From positions 52,071-116,070 of the forward strand of contig DASYOB010000119.1 in the NCBI GenBank assembly GCA_036008175.1: DNA of 64,000 nt, in the 5' to 3' direction. Positions 24,359-32,521 of this stretch are shown in pieces; the stretch's first letter is position 1, and each line of letters starts with the position of its first letter. The translations under genes and the position numbers were made by a program. The notes below the pieces were generated by a model. It had not been told where the DNA came from. It ran no database searches and saw nothing but the letters and a program-made list of their open reading frames with translations. Origin of the DNA: DATARH01 sp036008175. GTDB taxonomy: Bacteria > Pseudomonadota > Alphaproteobacteria > ATCC43930 > CGMCC-115725.

Positions 24359-25300
24359 ATGGAAATCAGAGCGCATTACGTGGCGGTCGGTGCCTTTGTC
24401 CTGTTGATGGTCGTCCTAGCCTTTGTCACGGTGCTGTGGCTGGCGCGCGGCGAGCTGACGACACAGCAGGCACGTTACGACATCTACTTCGGCGGCCCGG
24501 TCACCGGGCTGCGCGAGGGCGCGTCGGTCGAATATAACGGGGTTCCGGTTGGCAAAGTGCTCGAGGTCCGTATCGACCCCGCCAGCGTCGAGTACATTCG
24601 GGTAACCGTCGAGCTCGACAGCAGCGTTGTGATCAAGGCGGACGCAAAGGCGAACGTCGAAACGAACATACTCAGCGGGGTGTCGTTCATCGAGATCGCC
24701 GGCGGCACGCAGGAGGCACCGGTACTCGTCGCCAAGGAGGGGGAGCGCTATCCAGTCATCGCCTCCCGCCGCTCCCGGCTCGCGAATGTCTATGCGCGCG
24801 CGCCGCAGCTACTCGACAAGCTCAATGAGACGATGGAGCGGGTCAACGATCTGCTCGATGAAAAGAACCGCAAAGCAATCGCGGAGACGCTGGAAAATAT
24901 CCGCGCCTTCAGTAGCGACCTTGGGTCTCGCGACAAGGATTTGGCCGAGTTGGCCGGCAACGCCAATACCGCCGTGCTGACGCTCAACAAGCTGCTGGAC
25001 AATATCGACCGGAGCTATGCGGGCCAGGACGGCATTTCCGATCGGCTGACGGGGGCGCTCGGCGATATCGACCGGGTCGCCAAAAACCTGGGCGACACCA
25101 ATCGTCAGTTGCAGGGGGCGCTGCAGGACCTGCGTCCCGGCATCCGCACCTTCGGCCAGCAGACCTTGACCGATGTCGGTAGTCTCGTCACCGAGGCCCG
25201 GCAGTTTATCTCGGGGTTAAGCCGGCTCGCTTCCGGGCTCGAACGCGATCCGAGCAGAGTCCTGTTTGGCGATCGGCGCGAAGGATATAAGCCGCAATGA
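24359..25300 (+). CDS. mlaD: MlaD/MCE-domain lipid-binding protein
   Basis: A 313-residue periplasmic MCE protein anchored by one N-terminal helix (about residues 8-28). The MCE domain follows (YDIYFGGPVTGLREGASVEYNGVPVGKV), and a long helical C-terminal part (about 150-300) probably extends the substrate tunnel, as in longer MlaD and PqiB-like proteins. It is the substrate-binding ring of the Mla-type complex. The stop overlaps the next gene's ATG by four bases. Confidence 0.92.
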   Translation: MEIRAHYVAVGAFVLLMVVLAFVTVLWLARGELTTQQARYDIYFGGPVTGLREGASVEYNGVPVGKVLEVRIDPASVEYIRVTVELDSSVVIKADAKANVETNILSGVSFIEIAGGTQEAPVLVAKEGERYPVIASRRSRLANVYARAPQLLDKLNETMERVNDLLDEKNRKAIAETLENIRAFSSDLGSRDKDLAELAGNANTAVLTLNKLLDNIDRSYAGQDGISDRLTGALGDIDRVAKNLGDTNRQLQGALQDLRPGIRTFGQQTLTDVGSLVTEARQFISGLSRLASGLERDPSRVLFGDRREGYKPQ

Positions 25301-25971
25301 GCCGCCCGCGGGGCGGAACGGCCCAACTTGTCGCCGTTCTGTTCGGGCTTGTTCTGACCGGCTGCGGCGGCATTTTGTCGGCACCGCCGCAGCGGCAGCT
25401 TTATCGCCTTGAACCCGCGCTCGTCCCGCTCGGTCGGCTGCCGCATGTCGCGGCCCAGCTGCTGGTCGCGGTGCCGATTGCCCCCGGTGGACTCGATACC
25501 TCGCGAATCGCCTTGAGCCGATCCGACGTGTCGCTCGACTACTTCGCCGATGCGGAATGGACCAACCGCGCCCCGCTGCTGGCGCAAACGGCACTGGTCG
25601 ACGCTTTCGAGAAAAGCGGAGCGGTCGATGCCGTCGCGCGCGACAGCGTCGGGCTGCGCGCGGATTTCGTGATCGAGACCGAGATTCGCGATTTCGAGGC
25701 GGTTTACGATTCGCCCAACGGGCCGCCGCAGGTCTCGATCGCCTTCACGGCGCAGCTGATAAAAATTCCCGAGCGCAAGATCGTCGCGCAGATATCGGTC
25801 GTCCGGCAGGCAGCGGCCGCGGCGAACGACGTTCCCGCCGTGGTGCGCGCGTTTGACGAGGCGCTCGGCGCTGCGGTCGCCGAGGTGGTCACCCGGAGCG
25901 TCACCAATCCCGGCTTGTCGCGGCCCCGCGTATCGGTAAACTCGCGGACACGTTTCGTTCACGCACTTTGA
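25297..25971 (+). CDS. ABC-type transport auxiliary lipoprotein
   Basis: A 224-residue lipoprotein of the ABC_trans_aux (PqiC/YmbA-like) type. The lipobox is LTGCGG with the modified Cys at residue 23. The rest is a mixed alpha/beta domain (RQLYRLEP near the start, DYFADAEWTNRAP in the middle) as in PqiC, which attaches MCE transport complexes to the outer membrane. It starts inside the stop of mlaD (ATGA), so it is the fourth gene of a Mla-type operon that lacks its own mlaC. Confidence 0.88.
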   Translation: MSRPRGGTAQLVAVLFGLVLTGCGGILSAPPQRQLYRLEPALVPLGRLPHVAAQLLVAVPIAPGGLDTSRIALSRSDVSLDYFADAEWTNRAPLLAQTALVDAFEKSGAVDAVARDSVGLRADFVIETEIRDFEAVYDSPNGPPQVSIAFTAQLIKIPERKIVAQISVVRQAAAAANDVPAVVRAFDEALGAAVAEVVTRSVTNPGLSRPRVSVNSRTRFVHAL

Positions 25972-25983
25972 TGGGCCGCGATA

Positions 25984-26787
25984 GTGGATTGGCGAGAACG
26001 CGAGACCGGGGCAGCGGCGACACTGCAGGAATGCCGGCGCGAACTGGCTCGGCGGGGCAGCACCATTCTGCGTGAGGTCACGGCGGGCGCCGCCGAGACG
26101 CCCGAATGGCGCCGCTATCCCGAGAGCGAGGTCTACGACCCGGCGACGCACGCCCAGTATTTCTATCACCGCCACCCCGTGCCGGCGCGGGGCCGCCCGC
26201 CGCAGCCAGCCGAGCACGGCCACTTCCATCTCTTCTTGCGGGCGGAGGGCATGCCGGCCGGGATTGCGCCGCTGCTCGTGCCCGAACTTGCCGTGGCGAA
26301 CGCGCCGGTGCCGCCGCAATCGGCGCCGCTGAAGCGCGGCACTCGGGACGAAGTCGCCCATTTGGCCGCGGTTGCGATCGACGCGCGGGGCGAGCCGATT
26401 CGCCTGTTCACGACCAACCGCTGGGTCACCGGCGAGACCTGGTACAGCGTCGATGACATGATTCGCATGCTCGATCGTTTCGAGTTGCGCACCGACGCGC
26501 CGTCGGCCGTGCTGAATCGTTGGATCGGCGCGCTCGTCCACCTGTTTCAGCCGGAAATCACCGTGCTGCTGCGCAACCGCGACAAAGCGGTGCAAGAATG
26601 GCAGTGGCGCTGGGGCCGCCGCGGCCATGTGTTCGAGGATACGCGTCTGGAAATCACCTCAAGCTTCGATATCGACCTGGAGGCCCGCCTCTCCGCGGTG
26701 GAGCGTGCCGCCGCCGAGCCGGCTCCGCCGCCGCCGATTCGCCCGCGGGCGCGGCTGCCACGCATGGCCGAAGGATGGGGTGCATAG
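25984..26787 (+). CDS. Conserved protein of unknown function, DUF6969-like
   Basis: A 267-residue cytoplasmic protein starting from GTG 25984, 12 bases after the lipoprotein gene and therefore possibly cotranscribed with the Mla genes. It contains a conserved-looking core (QYFYHRHP, GHFHLFLR, LAAVAIDARGEPIRLFTTNRWVTGETW) with several His and Trp residues. The pattern fits an uncharacterised family that I tentatively equate with DUF6969. The His-rich block could bind a metal, but no function can be assigned. It converges on the protease gene. Confidence 0.65.
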   Translation: MDWRERETGAAATLQECRRELARRGSTILREVTAGAAETPEWRRYPESEVYDPATHAQYFYHRHPVPARGRPPQPAEHGHFHLFLRAEGMPAGIAPLLVPELAVANAPVPPQSAPLKRGTRDEVAHLAAVAIDARGEPIRLFTTNRWVTGETWYSVDDMIRMLDRFELRTDAPSAVLNRWIGALVHLFQPEITVLLRNRDKAVQEWQWRWGRRGHVFEDTRLEITSSFDIDLEARLSAVERAAAEPAPPPPIRPRARLPRMAEGWGA

Positions 26788-26815
26788 CCGAAAAGGGACA
26801 TCCCTCGTCTCGGCT

Positions 26816-27505
26816 CTACCGTTCGATCGCACTCGCCGCGAGCGCCAGGTTCATTTCCCTGCCCGCGGCGAGATTGATGCCGAGCACGGCCCAGCCGCCC
26901 CCTTGCCGCACCAGTAAAGGGGCGCCGCTGGTGCCGCGGGTGGCGGCGCAGTCATGGGCGATCAGCATGCCGCCATCCGGAGGAGTCGTGATCGGGCGGA
27001 TCACATGGCAGGCCGGATCGGCCAGCAGGAGCTGCGCCCGGTCCTGATTGTATCCCGCCAGGGTTACCGCCATGCCCGGCACCGGCTCGGCTTGGGCCAG
27101 CGGCAAGGGGGCGACGGTGCTCGGGATTGCCTCGGCCAGATCGAGACGCGCCCAATCGGCGGTCGGAGAACCCTTGCCACCCGCAAAGCCGCGCCCGACA
27201 GCAAAGCGCGCGACAAGCCGGTGCAGGCGATATTGGTCGCGCTGATAGCCGACCAGCACGTGCAGCGACACCGCTTCCAGGAACGCGCGCGTCCTTGGGT
27301 TGTAGAGACAATGCGCCGCTGTCAGGACCGTCGCCGGCGCGATTAGCACACCGGTGCAGCGCGAGCCGATATTGGTCTGTACCTTGACGATTGCGTTCCA
27401 GGGCGGCTGGTTCGGATCGACCACGACCCGGTGATCGGCTCCGACCGCGGTGCTGATCGCACCAAGCCAAACGACGGCAAGTGCGGCTGCGAGGGCCGTC
27501 CGCAA
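26816..27505 (-). CDS. Exported trypsin-like serine protease
   Basis: A 229-residue S1-family protease with a signal peptide (MRTALAAALAVVWLGAISTAVGA). The catalytic triad is visible as His65 in LTAAHC, Asp117 in SPTADWARLDL and Ser193 in RGTSGAPLL. The mature enzyme of about 205 residues is a single protease domain without PDZ. The apparent start is a TTG behind GGGGCA, which gives the signal peptide directly. It is periplasmic or secreted. The hydrolase gene upstream ends 18 bases before it on the same strand. Confidence 0.88.
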   Translation of the reverse strand: MRTALAAALAVVWLGAISTAVGADHRVVVDPNQPPWNAIVKVQTNIGSRCTGVLIAPATVLTAAHCLYNPRTRAFLEAVSLHVLVGYQRDQYRLHRLVARFAVGRGFAGGKGSPTADWARLDLAEAIPSTVAPLPLAQAEPVPGMAVTLAGYNQDRAQLLLADPACHVIRPITTPPDGGMLIAHDCAATRGTSGAPLLVRQGGGWAVLGINLAAGREMNLALAASAIER

Positions 27506-27523
27506 TGCCCCGGACCGGCGCGG

Positions 27524-28519
27524 TCAATGCGCGATCGGGACAAGCCGCTCGGCGATGAAACGGTCGAGTCGGCGCAGCCATTTGTCGCGGATCGAGTCGC
27601 GCTCGAGAAACGGGTCGTGTTTCGATTCGGACAGCTCGACCAGCGTGCAATCCGGCAACAAGCGGGCGGCGCGGCGCTGCGCCGCCGGCGAAACGACGAC
27701 CTCGCGTCCCGGCGTGCCGAGCAGGATCGGCGTGCGGATGCCGGCGAGAAACTCCGGTTTCTGAATCCGCGCGATCAGTGCGAGCGCGCTGTCGAGCCAG
27801 CCATAGGTTGCCTCGTCGTGCCTTAGCCCCGGATTGGCGGAAAACCAGGCGTGACGCAGACGGCAGCGGTCAGCGTCAGTGGTGGCCCGGCTGCGCTCAG
27901 GCGAGGGAATCCGGCTCTGCCGCCATTTTCCTGCCCCCGGAATAAAGCAGATCCCAAGCCCGGCGGCCCGCGCGGGCACGGTAATACAGCGCAGCAAGGT
28001 GTGCGGCACCTTGCCAATCCTGAGGCCGAGCATCGGCGAGGACAGGACCGCCCCCCCGAACAGCTTCGGATGCCGGCGCATGCAGAGCAACCCGATCGCA
28101 CCGCCCATCGAATGGGCGACCAAGAGCCGCGGCATCGGGCCGATCAGCTTGGCTGCCGTGAAAGCAGCGAGGTCGGCGGCGTCGCGATCGAAATTTCGTG
28201 GCCGCGGCCGGGTCGGCAGACGGCGCGGCCGGATTGAGCCACCCTGGCCGCGCCAGTCGAGGCACCACACCTCGACGCCGCGCGCGGCCAGATCGCGCAC
28301 CGTCTCGACCTGCTTTTCGATGAACTCGCCGAAGCCGCCGACCAGCACGCATTGCGCGCGGGTTCCGGCAACCGGCAGATGCCCCCAACGGAGTTGCGCG
28401 CCATCGCGCGCGGTAAAGCTGCCCCAGACGAAATCCGGCGGCGGCAGAAAACGATCATCGAGCGCCGGCCAGCGCGTCGGCTCCCCCCAGAACGCGGCCG
28501 GCGATAGGCTATCTGGCAT
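27524..28519 (-). CDS. Alpha/beta hydrolase, lysophospholipase/monoacylglycerol lipase type
   Basis: A 331-residue serine hydrolase of the PldB/monoglyceride-lipase type. The fold motifs are CLDWRGQGGS, the nucleophile elbow AHSMGGAIG with Ser, and a late catalytic His in ESKHDPFLE. The ATG at 28519 follows GGGGAAGG and is preferred to the GTG 39 bases upstream. It is cytoplasmic, hydrolysing an acylglycerol or lysophospholipid. It precedes the protease gene on the same strand. Confidence 0.87.
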   Translation of the reverse strand: MPDSLSPAAFWGEPTRWPALDDRFLPPPDFVWGSFTARDGAQLRWGHLPVAGTRAQCVLVGGFGEFIEKQVETVRDLAARGVEVWCLDWRGQGGSIRPRRLPTRPRPRNFDRDAADLAAFTAAKLIGPMPRLLVAHSMGGAIGLLCMRRHPKLFGGAVLSSPMLGLRIGKVPHTLLRCITVPARAAGLGICFIPGAGKWRQSRIPSPERSRATTDADRCRLRHAWFSANPGLRHDEATYGWLDSALALIARIQKPEFLAGIRTPILLGTPGREVVVSPAAQRRAARLLPDCTLVELSESKHDPFLERDSIRDKWLRRLDRFIAERLVPIAH

Positions 28520-28671
28520 CCATCCTTCCCCGTCGAACCGGAAGTGCAAAGCTTGCACCCGCCCGACCCTGCGGGCGGGTTGGTTAATATCCTCAAAACG
28601 TGGCCGGGCCGGGGCAAGCTGCGTGGCAAAACGACGCGGCGTTGCACGGAATGGGCGAGAGGCCGCGGCAG

Positions 28672-30909
28672 CTACAGCGGCAGGCGGAAGCCGACATCGC
28701 CCTCGCGCTCAAGTTGGTGCACGAGGTCGATCTCCCAGCGCAGATAGCGCTCGCGCGCACCTTCGCCGGCATAGGGGTCGTAAGGCCGCCGCCAGCAATC
28801 GTCGGGCGTGTCGGCCATCGCCTCGCGGCCGGTGGCAAGGGGCAGCCCGGCGACACGCCAGGCCGCGGTGCCCCCATCGAGCACCCGTGCATCCGCGAAT
28901 CCGCAATCGCCGAGCTCGGCGGCGGCGAGCCGCGCCAGCACGCCGTCGGGCGAAGTCAGCACCAGCATCCGCCGCCTCGGCACGCGCTCCAGGCTTCCCG
29001 GCAGGCGCGCGCGGACCGCGAACCATGCGCCGGGGATGTGCCCCTGCTCGTAGGCGATGCTCGGCGCCAGATCGACGACTACGGCATCACCTTTCGCGAG
29101 GAGCGCCTGCAGCTCTCCGACCGAGATCGTTTCGACCCTGGCGGCATCGACCTCGGGGATCGCTGCGGGAGCAATGCCCTGCGCCAGCGGCCGGCCGGCA
29201 AGCCCGCCATCGAGCACATAAACTTCGGGCCAGCCCATCTGCACCAGCCACGACCCGGTCATGACAGCGCGCACGCCGTCATCGTCGACCAGCACGATGC
29301 GGGCATTGCGGGTGGCCATATAGGCGTCAGTCGCTTGCACGAGCTGCCCGCCGGGCGCGGAGCGCGCGCCGGCGAGATGGCCCTCGGCGTATTCCTCGGG
29401 GCTGCGCACGTCGAACAGGTACAGCGTGCGCCGCTCGGCGTCGCCCATGAAGCGGGCGAGCGCGGCGGCGTCGATCCGCCTGATACCGAAACGCCCCGCG
29501 ACCTCGTCGGCCAGCGCCCGAGCCCGCGCCAATCCGTCGGACGACGGCGGCGGCAGCGAATCGTCCCGCCCGCGTGCCAGTTCGAGCCCCGCCAATTCCC
29601 ATCCCATCGTGCCGTTTTCGAGCGCCAGGACCGGGTTGGGCAGGCCGGCATTGCGAAGCGATTGCGCGCCGATGATGCTGCGCGTGCGCCCGGCGCAATT
29701 GACCACGACGAGCGTCTCGGGCGAACGCAGCCGGTCCGGCACCCGGTAGACCAGCTCGGCGCCGGGGCAGTCGAACGCGCCGGGGATGCTCATGTTACGG
29801 AATTCACCGATCGGCCGGCTGTCGACGATCAGCACCTCTTCGCCGGAATCGAGCCGCTTTTTCAGCTCGGTGGCGGCGATATGCGGCGTGCCGCAGCGGT
29901 GCTCGACCATCTCGCCGAACGCCTTGCTCGGCACATTGACCCCGGTGAACAGCTCGAAACCGGCGGCGCCCCAGCCGCGCGCCCCGTCCGCCATGACCGC
30001 GAGATTGCCGTAACCCATTAACGCCAGCTTCGTCGCCGCGCGGTCGGCAAGCTCCTCCCCATCTGTCGCTCCCGGGCCGCTGTCATAGACGACAATCCGG
30101 GTCAGCTTGCGCGGCACCAGATCGCGGATCATCAACTCTAGCCGCGATAGCGGCACCGTGTTCGCGAAGAACGGATGGCCCTGCTCGGAGAAGACGCCCT
30201 CCTCGCGCACATCGAGCAGCGCCATCTCGCCGCCATCCCCGAGCATCGCCCGCACCTCCAGCGGCGACACCAGCGCGGTCGAGATGCCCGGGGTCGGTGG
30301 ATAGACCCAGTATTTGCCGCCGCTCTCCTGGGCGAAGGTGATGCGCTCGGGCAGGTGCTCGAGGCTCATTCCGTACATATGCAGATGCAGCCCGGGACGC
30401 GGCCCGCGCGTCTCGATCGTATGAAAATCGTCGGCCATCAGCGTGCAAGCATTGCCGCGGACGATTGTCAGCTCGTGCGTCTTTTCGAGGCTGCCCTGGC
30501 TTGGCACCGAGCGGTCGTCGGTACGGCGGTAGAAGACGTTGTGCTCCTCGCCATAGACCCCGGCGATGACCGCCCAGGTCGTGTGGTTGTGCGGCGGCGC
30601 GGTGCGCCCGGGCGAACCGGCGGCGGCATACAGCGCAAAGCCGTGATCGGCATCCTCGGCAAGCCGATAGGCCTTGCCGGGCCTTCCCTCGGGCACCGGA
30701 AAACTGTCTTCCGGGAACAGCTCGGTGCGGCTGGCCAGCGCGATCAGCTGTTCTTTGACTCGTTCGAGCGCCGCCGGGGTGACCCCCATCGCGGTCTCGA
30801 TATGGCGGATCGCCTCGACCGTCGCGGCGACCGCCGCAGCGCGCATGTCCATGACCGCACCCGGTCCGCCGTTTGGGATAGGAACGCCGCCCTCGCCGCC
30901 CGCCGCCAT
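28672..30909 (-). CDS. Cupin (cysteine-dioxygenase-like) fused to four rhodanese domains
   Basis: A 745-residue multidomain protein. Residues about 20-200 form a cupin with candidate iron ligands His107 and His109 (PPHNHTTWAVIAG) and His163/His175/His177, resembling thiol dioxygenases such as cysteine dioxygenase. Four rhodanese repeats follow (about 215-325, 342-450, 478-585 and 595-695). Only the second has the catalytic Cys (Cys405, NCAGRTRS); the corresponding loops of the others read DSGPG, DDDGVR and TSPDG and are inactive. The start ATG follows GAAGGAGG. Sulfur oxidation plus sulfane-sulfur transfer in one chain is the inferred role. Confidence 0.85.
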   Translation of the reverse strand: MAAGGEGGVPIPNGGPGAVMDMRAAAVAATVEAIRHIETAMGVTPAALERVKEQLIALASRTELFPEDSFPVPEGRPGKAYRLAEDADHGFALYAAAGSPGRTAPPHNHTTWAVIAGVYGEEHNVFYRRTDDRSVPSQGSLEKTHELTIVRGNACTLMADDFHTIETRGPRPGLHLHMYGMSLEHLPERITFAQESGGKYWVYPPTPGISTALVSPLEVRAMLGDGGEMALLDVREEGVFSEQGHPFFANTVPLSRLELMIRDLVPRKLTRIVVYDSGPGATDGEELADRAATKLALMGYGNLAVMADGARGWGAAGFELFTGVNVPSKAFGEMVEHRCGTPHIAATELKKRLDSGEEVLIVDSRPIGEFRNMSIPGAFDCPGAELVYRVPDRLRSPETLVVVNCAGRTRSIIGAQSLRNAGLPNPVLALENGTMGWELAGLELARGRDDSLPPPSSDGLARARALADEVAGRFGIRRIDAAALARFMGDAERRTLYLFDVRSPEEYAEGHLAGARSAPGGQLVQATDAYMATRNARIVLVDDDGVRAVMTGSWLVQMGWPEVYVLDGGLAGRPLAQGIAPAAIPEVDAARVETISVGELQALLAKGDAVVVDLAPSIAYEQGHIPGAWFAVRARLPGSLERVPRRRMLVLTSPDGVLARLAAAELGDCGFADARVLDGGTAAWRVAGLPLATGREAMADTPDDCWRRPYDPYAGEGARERYLRWEIDLVHQLEREGDVGFRLPL

Positions 30910-31061
30910 TTGCGCGCCTCCTTCGATTGGGTTTTGCCGGAGGATAGCAAGCTACGCGGGGCGCGGCCACGACGGTGCCCTCGAAGGGCGAATTTCCGCT
31001 ATACCTTGCCTTATGGGGCCGGCGCGACAGCCGGCCCGGGCGACAAGCGATGGAGGCGGCG

Positions 31062-32012
31062 ATGCCAAATGCACAGAACGGGGCGCGGCGCAACAAGACC
31101 GAAGACGACATCAGCGCCGAGGTGCTGGCGCGGTTTTCCGAGACGCCCGATCCGCGGCTGCGCGAGATCATGCTGGGCCTGATCCGGCACCTGCACGCCT
31201 TCGTCAAGGAGGTGCAGCTGACCGAGGCCGAGTGGTTCCAGGCGATCGAGATCCTGACCGAAGCCGGCAAGATGTGCAGCGACAAGCGCCAGGAATTCAT
31301 CCTGTTTTCCGACACGCTCGGGGTGTCGATGGTGGTCGATCTGCTCGACCATCGGAAGCCGGACGGGGCAACCGAATCGACGGTGTTCGGGCCGTTCCAC
31401 CGTCTCGGCGCGCCGGAGATGCCGCCCGGCGGCAACATCGCCGATCGCGACCAGACCGGCGCGCCCGCTTTGGTCAGCGGCCGGGTGCTTGATCTCGACG
31501 GCAAACCGGTTGCCGATGCTGTGCTCGATGTGTGGCAGGCGCAGACCAACGGGCTTTACGATTCGCAGGACAAAAACCTCGACGGGCTGCACATGCGCGG
31601 CAAGTTCCGCACCGACTCCGAGGGCCGCTACCTGATCCGGACCGTGCTGCCGGTCAACTACCCGATCCCGTCGGACGGGCCCGTCGGGCGCATGCTGAAG
31701 GCGACGGGGCGCCACCCGTGGCGGCCGGCGCACATCCATTTCGTCGTCTCGGCCGAGGGCTACGAGCCGGTGACGACGCACATCTTCGACCGCACCGACC
31801 CGTATCTGCACAGCGATGCGGTATTTGCGGTCAAGGATTCGCTGATCTGCGATTTCGCGCGGCACGAAAGCGCGGACGAAGCGGCGAGCCGGCTCGGTCT
31901 CGCGCCGCCGTTCTACACCGCCGAATTCGATTTTCATCTGGTGCCGTCGACCACTGCGCAGGCGACGGTGATGGACGCGCAGCAGCGGCTCGCCGCGCTG
32001 GGCGCCCGCTAA
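31062..32012 (+). CDS. Intradiol ring-cleavage dioxygenase (hydroxyquinol/catechol 1,2-type)
   Basis: A 316-residue intradiol dioxygenase with an N-terminal helical dimerisation domain and a C-terminal beta-sandwich. The four ferric-iron ligands are in place: Tyr166 (GLYDSQ), Tyr200 (VNYPIP), His224 and His226 (RPAHIHF). These positions agree with catechol 1,2-dioxygenase numbering. Hydroxyquinol 1,2-dioxygenase is the closest functional type by N-terminal domain, but catechol or chlorocatechol cannot be ruled out. The ATG at 31062 follows GGAGG (inside an earlier start). It heads a catabolic gene run. Confidence 0.9.
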   Translation: MPNAQNGARRNKTEDDISAEVLARFSETPDPRLREIMLGLIRHLHAFVKEVQLTEAEWFQAIEILTEAGKMCSDKRQEFILFSDTLGVSMVVDLLDHRKPDGATESTVFGPFHRLGAPEMPPGGNIADRDQTGAPALVSGRVLDLDGKPVADAVLDVWQAQTNGLYDSQDKNLDGLHMRGKFRTDSEGRYLIRTVLPVNYPIPSDGPVGRMLKATGRHPWRPAHIHFVVSAEGYEPVTTHIFDRTDPYLHSDAVFAVKDSLICDFARHESADEAASRLGLAPPFYTAEFDFHLVPSTTAQATVMDAQQRLAALGAR

Positions 32013-32041
32013 TCACTGGCCAGAAGGAGCGCGAGGAGGAG

Positions 32042-32521
32042 ATGCCGGGCACTGAAATGACCGTGAACGGCGGCGCGGTCAACGTCGCCGCCGATCCCGA
32101 CACGCCGCTCTTGGACGTGCTGCGCAACCATCTCGGCCTCATTGGCACCAAGTTCGGCTGTGGCGTGGAGCAATGTGGCAGCTGCATGGTGCTGATCGAC
32201 GGAATGCCGGAGAAATCCTGCGGCAAGGCGCTGTCGACCGTCGCCGGGAAGAGCATTCTGACGATCGAGGGACTCGGCACGCCGGAGCGGCCGCACCCGC
32301 TGCAGCAGGCGTTTCTCGACGAGCAAGCCGGCCAATGCGGCTATTGCCTGCCCGGCATCCTGATCACGGCCAAGGCCCTCCTCGACCATAACCCGGCGCC
32401 GTCACGCCGCGAGATCGCCCTGGCGCTCGACGACAACATCTGCCGCTGCGGCTCGCATGTCCGCATCCTGCGCGCGGTCGAGCGTGCCGCCGCCGTGATG
32501 CGCCGGGAGGGCGTCCGATGA
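32042..32521 (+). CDS. 2Fe-2S subunit of an IorA/NicA-type molybdenum hydroxylase
   Basis: A 159-residue two-cluster protein. The plant-type ferredoxin cysteines are Cys40, Cys45, Cys48 and Cys60, and the second cluster uses Cys99, Cys102, Cys134 and Cys136 (GQCGYC and CRCGS). It passes electrons from the molybdenum subunit encoded by the next gene, which begins in its stop codon (ATGA). The start ATG follows GAGGAGG. There is no FAD subunit, as in isoquinoline 1-oxidoreductase and nicotinate dehydrogenase. Confidence 0.92.
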   Translation: MPGTEMTVNGGAVNVAADPDTPLLDVLRNHLGLIGTKFGCGVEQCGSCMVLIDGMPEKSCGKALSTVAGKSILTIEGLGTPERPHPLQQAFLDEQAGQCGYCLPGILITAKALLDHNPAPSRREIALALDDNICRCGSHVRILRAVERAAAVMRREGVR

